Shown here one piece after another: positions 31,601-38,770 of a stretch of 64,000 bases of DNA. The stretch spans positions 56,869-120,868 of the forward strand of contig CAIUOG010000033.1 of NCBI GenBank assembly GCA_903900705.1, in the 5' to 3' direction. Every line of letters begins with the position of its first letter. The first letter of the stretch is position 1. The notes under the pieces are model-generated. The model was not told where the DNA came from. It was given only the letters and a program-made list of their open reading frames with translations, and made no database searches. A program made the position numbers and the translations under genes. Source of the stretch: an uncultured Acidobacteriia bacterium (GTDB taxonomy: Bacteria > Acidobacteriota > Terriglobia > Bryobacterales > Bryobacteraceae).

Positions 31601-32397
31601 CGTGGTCGAAGTCCATCGACAATGCGGGTGGTTCGCCCGCGGTAGGTGCGAGCGGCGCCATCTACGGCACGGCGACGGTGCAGTATCCGTTCAACCTGAA
31701 GCTGGAGCGCGCGGTTTCCAACTTCGACGTCCCCGCCAAGCTGACCTCCGGTTACTCCTACCAGATACCGCTCGGCAAGGGCTTCCTTTCCACACACGTC
31801 AAGATCATCGATAAGATTATCGGCGGCTGGGTCACGTCCGGCACGGCAAACATGCAGTCCGGCATGGTCTTCGTGCCCTCGCTCGGCAGCAACGGCTACT
31901 TCGTTTCCACCGGTGGCGGGACGCCGCTGCCGGCCGGCGTCGCACTCCGTCCCGACATCGTGGCCGGACAGGCCTGCAAGAATTCCAACTGGAACAGCAG
32001 CAACCCGTTTTCGACCTCTTACCTGAACCTCGCCTACTTCGCCGTGCCCGGATCGCTGAACAATCCGGCTTTCGGCAACGCGCCCCGCACCCTTACGGGC
32101 TGCCGGTCCCCGCGCCTGATCACAGTCAACGGCAGTCTGATGAAAAGGATCCCGCTCGGCGGCAATGAGAAGCGGTACCTCCAGCTTTCGGGCGACTTCC
32201 TCAACCTCTTCAACCATGCCCTGTTCTTCTACAACCCGAACAGCGGCCTGAAGGCGTTCAACAGCTTCAACACGGCGTCGCTGACGAATCCGTCGGTTCC
32301 CGCGTTTACCTATCAATCCTCCTTCGCACAGGTTTGGCAGCCCAATTCGGCGCTCATGTCCCGCGTGGCATTCGTGCAGATCAAGCTGTATTTTTAG
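28699..32397 (+). CDS. TonB-dependent receptor with carboxypeptidase-regulatory-like N-terminal domain (Oar-like)
   Basis: A 1232-residue outer membrane receptor with a signal peptide (LVKLCALTLALLAPVSLAAQ). Residues about 24-110 are an extracellular-type Ig/carboxypeptidase-regulatory domain (LGQITGSVTDNTGASVVAARVTA, SSDGLYNLLSLIPGIYTVTV), then a plug-like region (VARDLLADIPYTERNAMEAAML) and a long beta-barrel with typical turns (GKHTVGFGVDIRR, LTLNIGVRYEFQTPR), ending in an aromatic residue (IKLYF) as outer membrane barrels do. These receptors are thought to import or handle polymers or siderophore-like ligands; the ligand is unknown. I chose the ATG at 28699 over a TTG two codons earlier because of the Shine-Dalgarno spacing. 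Confidence 0.9.
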   Translation: MLVKLCALTLALLAPVSLAAQNSLGQITGSVTDNTGASVVAARVTAVNNATNVPSSTVTSSDGLYNLLSLIPGIYTVTVQKTGFDRSVTDQVIVESSQITTIDAKLRVGTVSTTVEVTASAAMLSAANSDVATTVARDLLADIPYTERNAMEAAMLVPGVRGDPNSPGQVFSENAGIYTANVEPGAATNMGGGMPGATAVMVDGSNVTQASFGRTALTVSGDMVQEVTVITNGVSAKYGNTGGGVIIQSTRSGTNDYHGTLSWRHTDPPFNAEPLGNTIPNEEHQNFFGAYFGGPVWLPKLYKGRNKTFFFAGFEPARLFNATSSPATIPTPAELSGHFADAYSLINTTILSQQGLAAALAAPRTGGLYYQQALNTSGLPTGPQLASSKYVPIPNNDVSAQLAGNKFAQYVLSLMPTPQNPGPFIQFYRPDGLWLNNGYNAVYLRGVTNVDNRWSFRVDHVFNDKDRMYLRWASVPLSSVRFQGYPLNSVITQIPSDNSAAVNFSLDETHIITPTMINEVKILYSRNRQTRAEAPASLVQDFGAAYGLTPAVVGKGFPVISFSSYTLGTGTTSLNGQTDSNYQFSDDVTWTKGKHTVGFGVDIRRQESNQYNNSLVYGGKYTFAPAQTNNGSSGGNSLASFDLGLISAYSNSPVLVPAYYRWHYYGGYFQDDYKILPKLTLNIGVRYEFQTPRIEKYNNQGTFLPGLTGTLNGTQANGAFCFSGACGLPDTLWPANHKGFEPRIGISWAPYARMTVRASYGLMRVPLTGYGNTPLPDFNIASQTVGGTTGGIAANQPVNYLTNQVGPLTSAYTALNGARGPLYTVQGITVPYVNQTNAVPYVQQWGLTLQFQVDSKTLVQAGYSGTVGTHLVSTAAPPLNFPSLPTLNNLIAKGTNFSPTNIPNPYGITQNGAVINENLLSSLNPYQNFFNQNLQETLYRMGQSNYHALLVGVTHRLAAGLTFQSSFTWSKSIDNAGGSPAVGASGAIYGTATVQYPFNLKLERAVSNFDVPAKLTSGYSYQIPLGKGFLSTHVKIIDKIIGGWVTSGTANMQSGMVFVPSLGSNGYFVSTGGGTPLPAGVALRPDIVAGQACKNSNWNSSNPFSTSYLNLAYFAVPGSLNNPAFGNAPRTLTGCRSPRLITVNGSLMKRIPLGGNEKRYLQLSGDFLNLFNHALFFYNPNSGLKAFNSFNTASLTNPSVPAFTYQSSFAQVWQPNSALMSRVAFVQIKLYF

Positions 32398-32417
32398 CTG
32401 TAAATTCCAGGTCGGGA

Positions 32418-32461
32418 CCAGGCCGGGATGGCAGGCAGTCGCCGTTGCCATCCCGGCCTGG
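32418..32461 (+). terminator. Perfect 16-bp stem-loop after the TonB receptor gene
   Basis: CCAGGCCGGGATGGCA (32418-32433) pairs with TGCCATCCCGGCCTGG (32446-32461) without mismatch around a 12-base loop, 20 bases after the receptor stop. No T-run follows, so it resembles the U-poor terminators elsewhere in this window; it could also protect the 3' end of the mRNA. Confidence 0.65.
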
Positions 32462-32502
32462 CCGCTGCAAGGCGGACCCGCTAAAATAGCGTCTTGTCTC
32501 CC

Positions 32503-33657
32503 ATGCAGAACGCTCCCCTCCGAATCGGCATCGTCGGCTCCGGATTTGCCGGAAAGTTCCACCATAAGAACCTGCGGGGTCTCCCGGCGGTGACAGTGGG
32601 CGTCACCAGTCCGCGTGCGGCTTCCCGCGAAGCCTTCGCCGCCGAGATTGGTGTCCGCGCCTATGCCTCGGTGGACGAGATGCTGCCCGATATTGATGTG
32701 CTCGACATCTGCTCGCCCCCCTCGTCCCATGCCACCTATATCCACAAGGCCGCGGCGGCAGGCAAACACGTCATTGTCGAAAAGCCCTTCCATGGCTTCT
32801 TCGGCTCTCCCGAACTCCATTCGAAGGAGGAGATGCTCGCCGCCGTTACGGAAGAACTCCGCGAGATCCGCCGCGTGGTCAGCGAGAACAAGATCCTGCT
32901 GGGCTATGCGGAAAACATTGTTTACGCCCCGGCCGTGCAGCGGGAACGCGAAATCCTGGAGACATCAAAAGCCCAGATTCTGCGCATGACGGCGGAAGAG
33001 TCCCACTCTGGCTCCCACTCGCCGGTCTACGGCATCTGGAGCGAGCAGGGCGGCGGCTCCCTCATCGGCAAAGGCTGCCACCCGCTGGGCGGAGTGCTGT
33101 ATCTCAAGCGCAAAGAAGGGCTGGCCCGCAATGGCAGCCCGATCCGCCCGGTTGCGGTCAGTTGCCGGACCCATTCGATCACGCGACTCCCCCACTTCGA
33201 AGACCGCGGCTACCTGCGCACCACGTACAAAGACACCGAAGACTACGCGCTGCTCCATGTGATTTTCGAAGACGGGACCGTGGCGGACGTCATGACCAGC
33301 GAACTCGTGCTCGGCGGCGTCTATGACTTCATTGAAGTGTTCGCCAACAACCACCGGACCCGCTGCCACATTCAGCCCGTCGGTGTGGTGGATCTGTACA
33401 GTCCCGACCGGAAGGAATTTGCCGGTATGGATCTGATGGAAAAGATCAGTTCCAACGAAGGCTGGATTCCCGCTTATCCCGAATTCGGCTGGAGCAACGG
33501 GCAGTTCTACGAAATGCGCGACTTCGTTCTCTCCATGCGCGAAGGCCGCCAGCCCGAGTGCGATCTCGACGTTGCCATCGACACCACGCTTGCCATCTAC
33601 GCAGGCTATCTCTCCGCCGACCGCAGGGGTGCGGAAGTGCAGGTTCCGCGCATCTGA
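32503..33657 (+). CDS. Gfo/Idh/MocA-family NAD(P)-dependent oxidoreductase
   Basis: A 384-residue sugar-type dehydrogenase. The N-terminal Rossmann fold has GIVGSGFAGKFHHKNL (about 8-23), and the family signature VIVEKPF near residue 90 provides the catalytic lysine. The C-terminal alpha/beta domain binds the substrate (EDYALLHVIFEDGTVADVMTSE). Typical reactions are oxidation of inositol or sugar C-OH groups; the substrate cannot be read from sequence. I start at the ATG at 32503; a TTG at 32494 is in frame. TAAAAT at 32482-32487 is a candidate -10. A strong stem-loop separates it from the upstream receptor gene, so it is probably transcribed on its own. Confidence 0.85.
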   Translation: MQNAPLRIGIVGSGFAGKFHHKNLRGLPAVTVGVTSPRAASREAFAAEIGVRAYASVDEMLPDIDVLDICSPPSSHATYIHKAAAAGKHVIVEKPFHGFFGSPELHSKEEMLAAVTEELREIRRVVSENKILLGYAENIVYAPAVQREREILETSKAQILRMTAEESHSGSHSPVYGIWSEQGGGSLIGKGCHPLGGVLYLKRKEGLARNGSPIRPVAVSCRTHSITRLPHFEDRGYLRTTYKDTEDYALLHVIFEDGTVADVMTSELVLGGVYDFIEVFANNHRTRCHIQPVGVVDLYSPDRKEFAGMDLMEKISSNEGWIPAYPEFGWSNGQFYEMRDFVLSMREGRQPECDLDVAIDTTLAIYAGYLSADRRGAEVQVPRI

Positions 33658-33675
33658 GATTCAGTCCCGCCCGCT

Positions 33676-34236
33676 CTAACGGCTGGCCGGCGGAATGACG
33701 TTGTTCAGGCGCGCGTATTCCACCATCTGCCCGTAGTGGTCGAACGGATGGGAAATCAGAATAATCGCGGAATCGAGGCGCGTGCGTTTGCCTTTGGGAT
33801 TAAACGGATCCACGGTCTGCTCCATCAGGTTTTCGCTCGTCAGCTTCGCCAGCGCCTTGTGTGCGTACGCGAATGCATCCTTCACGTATTTGACGACTTG
33901 TTCCCTGCTCTGCACGTCGGCGGGCCCGTTCTCATCAGGGCCTCCGGCGGACGGGTTCTTTTCGCCCAGCAGCACTGCCGAAATCTCGTAGGTGACAAAA
34001 GCCACATGCTTTGACTGCATCGCGAAGGTCCGCACTCCCTTGAAGGCTCCGGCGGACGGCGCGAAGGTGAACAGGCTTTCGGGCATCGCCTCCACGAGCG
34101 GCACGAACTCCCGTTCGAGACTGGTCAACTGCGTCTCAAAGACCCGGGCGGGGGAGGGGGGCTCGGCGGCAAAAGCCAGCCCGCAATGGAGGGCGGCAAG
34201 CAGAGAAACGGACCGAAGGAAGCAACGCAGCATCAT
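33676..34236 (-). CDS. Exported DinB-family protein
   Basis: A 186-residue protein with a signal peptide (RCFLRSVSLLAALHCGLAFAA) and a DinB helical bundle, with candidate metal histidines in MQSKHVAFVTYE and the C-terminal SHPFDHYGQMVEYARLNNVIPPAS motif. It is the second exported DinB in the window (the other ends at 12414); both close with a similar N/G-x-VIPPAS/VVPPS tail. Start chosen at the first of two adjacent ATGs (34236), eight bases after a TAAACT box on the minus strand (34245-34250). It converges with the oxidoreductase gene. Function unknown. Confidence 0.77.
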   Translation of the reverse strand: MMLRCFLRSVSLLAALHCGLAFAAEPPSPARVFETQLTSLEREFVPLVEAMPESLFTFAPSAGAFKGVRTFAMQSKHVAFVTYEISAVLLGEKNPSAGGPDENGPADVQSREQVVKYVKDAFAYAHKALAKLTSENLMEQTVDPFNPKGKRTRLDSAIILISHPFDHYGQMVEYARLNNVIPPASR

Positions 34237-34291
34237 GACATACCAGTTTAGGCCAGGAAGCGTACGACGTGCGCCAGGCATCCAATCAGTT

Positions 34292-35170
34292 ATGAAGATT
34301 CCGGGGATCCACCACGTAACCGCAATCGCGGGCGATCCGCAGCGAAACCTCGACTTTTATGCCAAAGTCCTGGGCCTGCGCCTCGTGAAGCTGACCGTCA
34401 ACTTCGACGATCCAGGCACATACCACTTCTATTTTGGCGACGAGGCCGGGCGTCCCGGCAGCATCCTGACTTTCTTTCCGTGGAAAGGGGCGCATCCGGG
34501 CCGCGCGGGTACGGGCGAAACCGCTCTGGTGTCGTTTGCCGTGCCCTCCCTTGAGGGCTGGGCGGAACGTCTGCCGGACGCCGTGGCGGGAACCCGCTTC
34601 GGTCAGGACACAATCGCCTTTTCCGATCCCGATGGCATGCGTCTCGAACTGGTCGCCACAGGTGGCGAGGGATCGAAGATTACCGGTTTTCACGGCGTTA
34701 CGCTCGCGGAGGTCAGCCGCGACAAAACAGCGAAGCTGCTGACCGAAACCTTCGGGTACAACCTGCTCGCGAGCGAAGGCAACCGCTTCCGGTATGCGAG
34801 TTCCGCCGGGGACGTGGTCGAACTTCTTGTCCAGCCCGAGGTGAAGCGCGGCACGCAGGGCTCCGGCTCTGTGCACCATGTGGCGTTCCGGGCGGAGACG
34901 GATGAGATCCAGAACGCATGGCTGCTGGAACTCAACAAGCTCGGCTACCGCACCACCGATATTCTGGACCGCCAGTACTTCCACTCCATCTATTTCCGCG
35001 AACCCGGTGGAGTACTGTTTGAAATCGCGACGGACCCTCCCGGCTTTACCTTCGATGAAACGCCTGAAACCCTGGGCACGCACCTGAAGCTGCCGCCATG
35101 GCTGGAGCCGAGACGCGGGGAAATCGAGACCATGCTGCCAAAATTGGAACTGCCTGAATATGCCGGTTGA
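34292..35170 (+). CDS. Ring-cleaving dioxygenase-like VOC protein (MhqO-like)
   Basis: A 292-residue protein with two pairs of glyoxalase/extradiol-dioxygenase (VOC) modules. The metal ligands are suggested by GIHHVTAIAGD (H7/H8), HHVAFRAETD (about 195) and the final LFEIATDPPGFTFDE glutamate (about 245). This layout matches the MhqO/MhqA group, linked in Bacillus subtilis to quinone and hydroquinone resistance. The downstream gene encodes an MhqD-like hydrolase and overlaps by 11 bases, the same pairing as in the mhq system, which strengthens the call. I start at the ATG at 34292; the longer frame from 33992 runs antisense through the DinB gene. Confidence 0.83.
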   Translation: MKIPGIHHVTAIAGDPQRNLDFYAKVLGLRLVKLTVNFDDPGTYHFYFGDEAGRPGSILTFFPWKGAHPGRAGTGETALVSFAVPSLEGWAERLPDAVAGTRFGQDTIAFSDPDGMRLELVATGGEGSKITGFHGVTLAEVSRDKTAKLLTETFGYNLLASEGNRFRYASSAGDVVELLVQPEVKRGTQGSGSVHHVAFRAETDEIQNAWLLELNKLGYRTTDILDRQYFHSIYFREPGGVLFEIATDPPGFTFDETPETLGTHLKLPPWLEPRRGEIETMLPKLELPEYAG

Positions 35171-35771
35171 ATTTATCCACAAATTTGAGAAGGGCACGCT
35201 GCCCATGACGGTGCTGGCGCTGCACGGGACGGGAGGCGATGAGAACGATCTGTTGCCCATCGCCCGCGCCGTCGCTCCGGGCGCCTCGATCCTGAGCCCT
35301 CGCGGCAAGGCCAATGAACGGGGCGCATACCGCTTTTTCGCGCGCAAGGCCCCGGGCGTCTTCGACGAAAACGAAGTGGTGAACCGCGCGGAAGAACTGG
35401 CCGAATGGCTGGGCTGGGCCGTGAAGGAGTACGGCCTGGACGCTTCAAAAGTCTACTTTCTGGGCTACTCGAACGGCGCGAATATCGCCAATGCGCTGAT
35501 GCTGCTTTTTCCCGGAGTTGTGGCCGGGGGCGTGATGCTTCGTCCTATGCGCGTGCTGCGTCCGGACCCGCTGCCGGATCTGGCCGGCGCGCCGGTACTG
35601 ATCGCCGCTGGCCGCGAAGACGGCATGATGCCGGCCGGTGAGGCCGAAGCCCTCGGCCGATTGCTGGCCGAAGCCGGTGCGGCGGTGGATTTCGCCATGC
35701 AGGACGGCGTGGGACATGAACTGACGCCGCAGGACTTCTCGCTGGCCAAGAGGTGGCTGGCGGAGCGGTAA
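35160..35771 (+). CDS. Alpha/beta hydrolase (MhqD-like carboxylesterase)
   Basis: A 203-residue phospholipase/carboxylesterase-type alpha/beta hydrolase. The catalytic triad is readable: S104 in GYSNGANIA, D154 in GREDGMMP and H186 in GVGHELTP. The oxyanion segment ALHGTGGDENDLLP is near residue 20. Partnered with a VOC dioxygenase with overlapping ends, it resembles B. subtilis MhqD, which acts with MhqO in degrading or detoxifying hydroquinone-type compounds. The true substrate is untested. Confidence 0.85.
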   Translation: MPVEFIHKFEKGTLPMTVLALHGTGGDENDLLPIARAVAPGASILSPRGKANERGAYRFFARKAPGVFDENEVVNRAEELAEWLGWAVKEYGLDASKVYFLGYSNGANIANALMLLFPGVVAGGVMLRPMRVLRPDPLPDLAGAPVLIAAGREDGMMPAGEAEALGRLLAEAGAAVDFAMQDGVGHELTPQDFSLAKRWLAER

Positions 35772-35785
35772 CCTGGGTTCTTAAC

Positions 35786-36175
35786 GTGGACTCGAAACGG
35801 CTGAAGCTCCGCGCGCTCGCCGCCGGCAGCGGCGTGACCCTCACCTACTACGCGATCGGTTTCGGAATCCTGGTCGGGCTGGAGCATCAGCTCCGCCCCG
35901 GCGCCGGCCAATGGATCGCGCTGGCGCTCTTCGCACCCCTGATACCCGGCATGCTGCCCGGCTTCCTGTTGAGCGTGATCCTGCTGTTCCTGGGCGTGCA
36001 GGGCTTCGAAGGCACGCACGACCGGCTTTTCCCGATGTTTCCGATGCTCACGCCGCCCTTACTGCATTCCTATGCCGTGTACCGCTGGATGAGGCGAAAA
36101 GGCGCCGCTAAGTTTGAAGGACCTTCAAAACCTCATTCAGCGAACCCTGCCGGTAACCTTCCAGGTCGAGAGTGA
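35786..36175 (+). CDS. Small hypothetical membrane protein
   Basis: About 129 residues from a GTG at 35786 (another GTG at 35753 would overlap the hydrolase gene). Three likely membrane segments: VTLTYYAIGFGILVGL, WIALALFAPLIPGMLPGFLL and VILLFLGVQGFE. The last 68 bases overlap the 3' end of the convergent larE gene, and the corresponding tail (GPSKPHSANPAGNLPGRE) looks unstructured. It may be the last gene of the mhq-like group. No family recognised. Confidence 0.5.
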   Translation: MDSKRLKLRALAAGSGVTLTYYAIGFGILVGLEHQLRPGAGQWIALALFAPLIPGMLPGFLLSVILLFLGVQGFEGTHDRLFPMFPMLTPPLLHSYAVYRWMRRKGAAKFEGPSKPHSANPAGNLPGRE

Positions 36176-36929
36176 CGTACTTGAATCCCAACCCCTTGAA
36201 GATCGCGGTCAGCTTCCCCGCTGTCTCCAGATTCAGGGCCTTCGGCAGTTCATCCTTCGCGATCTCGATCCGTACCAGTTCCCCGTGGAAACGCGTCCGG
36301 AACTGCCGGAAGCCGAGCGCCTTCAGTTCTTCCTCGCCTACTTCCACTGTTCGGATGTTCTGAATCGTCACCGGCGTCCCGTATGGAATTCGTGAACTCA
36401 GGCAGGCGGCGGCCGGACGGTCCCAGGTGGGCAGACCGGCCAGTCGCGAAAGTTCGCGAATCTCCGCCTTGGTCAGTTCCGCATCGACGAGTGGCGCCTT
36501 CACTTCATGCAGTTTCGCCGCACGCTGGCCGGGGCGGTAGTCACCCAGATCGTCCTGATTCACACCATAGACGATGTTGGTGTAACCGCGTTCCTCTCCA
36601 ATCCGCTGCAGCACGGTAAACAACTCGTCTTTGCAGTGGAAGCAGCGGTTGGCATCGTTTTTGATGTAGTCCGGATTCTCAAACTCCCGCGTCTCCACAT
36701 ACTCATGGCGAATATGGAACTGCTGGACAAATGCTTCGGCATCCACCTTGTGCGACGCCGGGATGGAAGCCGAATCCGCCGTGATCGCCAGCGCCTCATC
36801 GCCCAGCGCCCGCTGCGCAGCCCAGGCGAGATACGCCGAATCCGTACCGCCCGAATACGCCACAATCACACGCCCCATGGCGCGCAGATTCGCGATCAGA
36901 GCGGCCTGCTTGCTTTCGATTCCGGGCAT
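36108..36929 (-). CDS. larE: ATP-dependent sacrificial sulfur transferase LarE
   Basis: A 273-residue PP-loop enzyme that converts the dicarboxylated nicotinate precursor into its dithio form during nickel-pincer (lactate racemase) cofactor synthesis. The PP-loop is SGGTDS (26-31). C176 in PAAACLSSRIPYG corresponds to the sacrificial cysteine of Lactobacillus LarE. A second pair, C96 and C99 (NRCFHCK), gives three active-site cysteines, as in LarE enzymes reported to hold a [4Fe-4S] cluster and act catalytically. No larA, larB or larC is in the window, so it is an orphan here. TAAACT lies six bases before the ATG. Confidence 0.87.
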   Translation of the reverse strand: MPGIESKQAALIANLRAMGRVIVAYSGGTDSAYLAWAAQRALGDEALAITADSASIPASHKVDAEAFVQQFHIRHEYVETREFENPDYIKNDANRCFHCKDELFTVLQRIGEERGYTNIVYGVNQDDLGDYRPGQRAAKLHEVKAPLVDAELTKAEIRELSRLAGLPTWDRPAAACLSSRIPYGTPVTIQNIRTVEVGEEELKALGFRQFRTRFHGELVRIEIAKDELPKALNLETAGKLTAIFKGLGFKYVTLDLEGYRQGSLNEVLKVLQT

Positions 36930-36938
36930 GATTCCAGT

Positions 36939-37931
36939 TTACCGGGCTTTCGTGTAGATCCCCATCCGCTCTTTGACCAGTTCCACGGTTGAGTTTGCAA
37001 TGGGCGTCACAATATCGGCCCCCTCCTGCAGAATCCGGTCCAGATAAGTGGGATCAGCCGTGATCTCGCGATAGCGCGTCTGCATGGGTTCCAGATGCGA
37101 AATCGTCATTTCGGCCACCTGCTTCTTCAAATCGCCGTACCGCAGACCGGCGAAGTGTTGCCGCATCTGTTCGTTCGTCCAGCCCGAAAAGGCCTGAAAG
37201 ATGGAGAGCAGATTACGCACGCCGGGGCCCATGGTCTCAAAATCCACGGCGGAATTTGAGTCGGTGGTGGCCTTCATGATGGTCTTTTTGATCTTCTCGG
37301 GCGGATCGAGCAGGCCCACACGATGGCCCGCGCCGGTGGCGGACTTGCTCATCTTCGAAGTCGGGTCGTCCAGCCCCATGATGCGCGCGCCCACTTCGGC
37401 GATCTTCGTGGCGGGCATCACAAACGTCTCGCCGTAGAGGGAGTTAAAGCGCTGCGCGATGTCGCGGGCCAGTTCCACATGCTGCATCTGGTCTTCACCG
37501 ACAGGCACCAGGTTCGCCTGATAGAGCAGGATGTCCGCCGCCATCAGCACGGGATATTGAAAAAGGCCATCGCCCACCGATTCCTGCGCCGCCGCTTTGG
37601 CTTTGAATTGCGTCATGCGTTCCAGCCAGCCCATCGGCGTCACACAGGTGAGCAGCCACGCGAGTTCGGAATGCGCGGGCACGGTCGACTGCACCACAAT
37701 CCGCGAATGCTTCGGGTCAATGCCCGCCGCCAGGAAGATGCCGGCCATTTCACGGATACTGGTACGAAGTTCTTCCGGCTTCTGGTAAACCGTGATGGCG
37801 TGAAGGTCGACAATGCAGAAGATGCTCTCGAACTGGTGCTGCATTTTGACCCAGTTGCCGAGGGCTCCGAGATAATTACCGATATGCAGATTGCCGGATG
37901 GTTGAATGCCCGACAGGACGCGAGGAATCAT
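36939..37931 (-). CDS. trpS: Tryptophan--tRNA ligase
   Basis: A 330-residue class I aminoacyl-tRNA synthetase charging tRNA-Trp. The HIGH-type motif is GNLHIGNYLGAL (about 12-23) and the second signature is SKMSKSATG (about 193). VPVGEDQMQHVELARDIAQRF is a further hallmark of bacterial TrpRS. Length is normal for the family. larE follows nine bases downstream, so they may share a transcript even though they are functionally unrelated. It is divergent from the cytochrome c gene at 37997. Confidence 0.95.
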   Translation of the reverse strand: MIPRVLSGIQPSGNLHIGNYLGALGNWVKMQHQFESIFCIVDLHAITVYQKPEELRTSIREMAGIFLAAGIDPKHSRIVVQSTVPAHSELAWLLTCVTPMGWLERMTQFKAKAAAQESVGDGLFQYPVLMAADILLYQANLVPVGEDQMQHVELARDIAQRFNSLYGETFVMPATKIAEVGARIMGLDDPTSKMSKSATGAGHRVGLLDPPEKIKKTIMKATTDSNSAVDFETMGPGVRNLLSIFQAFSGWTNEQMRQHFAGLRYGDLKKQVAEMTISHLEPMQTRYREITADPTYLDRILQEGADIVTPIANSTVELVKERMGIYTKAR

Positions 37932-37996
37932 GAGTTTAGGGGCTAATTCTGTATGGTAACGCGGGCCGCATACCTGTGAGGGAAACTGGTGAAGTG

Positions 37997-38770
37997 ATGA
38001 TCCGAATTCTGGTGCTGCTTTGTCTGGCGGCCCCGCCCGCCCTGTCGCAGGGGAATCGCTGGTGGGCCTGGCCGGCGGACCCCGACCCGCGGAGCGTGGA
38101 GCGCGGGCGAGGTGAGTTCGCCCGGGCCTGCGGCGACTGCCACGCCGCCAACGCCTCCGGTACCGCGAAAGGGCCGAATCTCATCCGAACGGCGCGCGTC
38201 CGGCATGACAAGGATGGTTCGGCCATCGCCGCAGTGGTGAGATCCGGCCTGACAGGCATGCCGCCCATTGCGCTGACGGATTCGCAGATGAAGGATGTCG
38301 TTTCTTACATTGAATGGGCGGTGCAGAAGTACGACCGCGTGAGCCCCGGCCCGCCGCCGGACGATTACCCCCTGGAACGGCTGCTGACGGGCAACGCCGC
38401 GGACGGCAAGGCGTTTTTCAATGGCAAAGGCGGCTGCGGCGGCTGCCATTCGGTCACCGGCGACCTGGCTGGTATCGCGAAAAAATATCCTCCGGTCTTT
38501 TTGCAGTCACGATTTTTGATGCCGCGGGCGACGAAACCGCGGATGGCCACCGTAACCCTCGCTTCGGGTGAAAAAGTGGAGGGAGAACTGAAAACGCTCA
38601 ACACTTATGACGTCACGGTGCTGCCCGCCGGCGGAAAGCCTCAGACCTTCCCCGCCGACCAGGTGAAGGTTGAGGTCCGCGACCCCCTCGCCGCCCACCG
38701 CGAGTTGCTGCTCAAATACTCGGACGCCGACGTCCACAATATGTTCGCCTACCTCTGGAGTCTGCAGTAA
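37997..38770 (+). CDS. Di-haem c-type cytochrome
   Basis: A 257-residue periplasmic protein with a signal peptide (MIRILVLLCLAAPPALS) and two haem-binding motifs: C45-G-D-C48-H49 and C147-G-G-C150-H151. The first domain has the LTGMPPIALTD stretch expected to supply the methionine ligand. Residues about 180-225 form a beta-rich insert (TLASGEKVEGELKTLNTYDVTV) between the second haem and the end, as in cytochromes associated with quinoproteins. An ATG at 37997 was chosen; an upstream in-frame start at 37976 is possible. Its stop overlaps the start of the quinoprotein by one base, so it is the likely electron acceptor. Confidence 0.85.
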   Translation: MIRILVLLCLAAPPALSQGNRWWAWPADPDPRSVERGRGEFARACGDCHAANASGTAKGPNLIRTARVRHDKDGSAIAAVVRSGLTGMPPIALTDSQMKDVVSYIEWAVQKYDRVSPGPPPDDYPLERLLTGNAADGKAFFNGKGGCGGCHSVTGDLAGIAKKYPPVFLQSRFLMPRATKPRMATVTLASGEKVEGELKTLNTYDVTVLPAGGKPQTFPADQVKVEVRDPLAAHRELLLKYSDADVHNMFAYLWSLQ

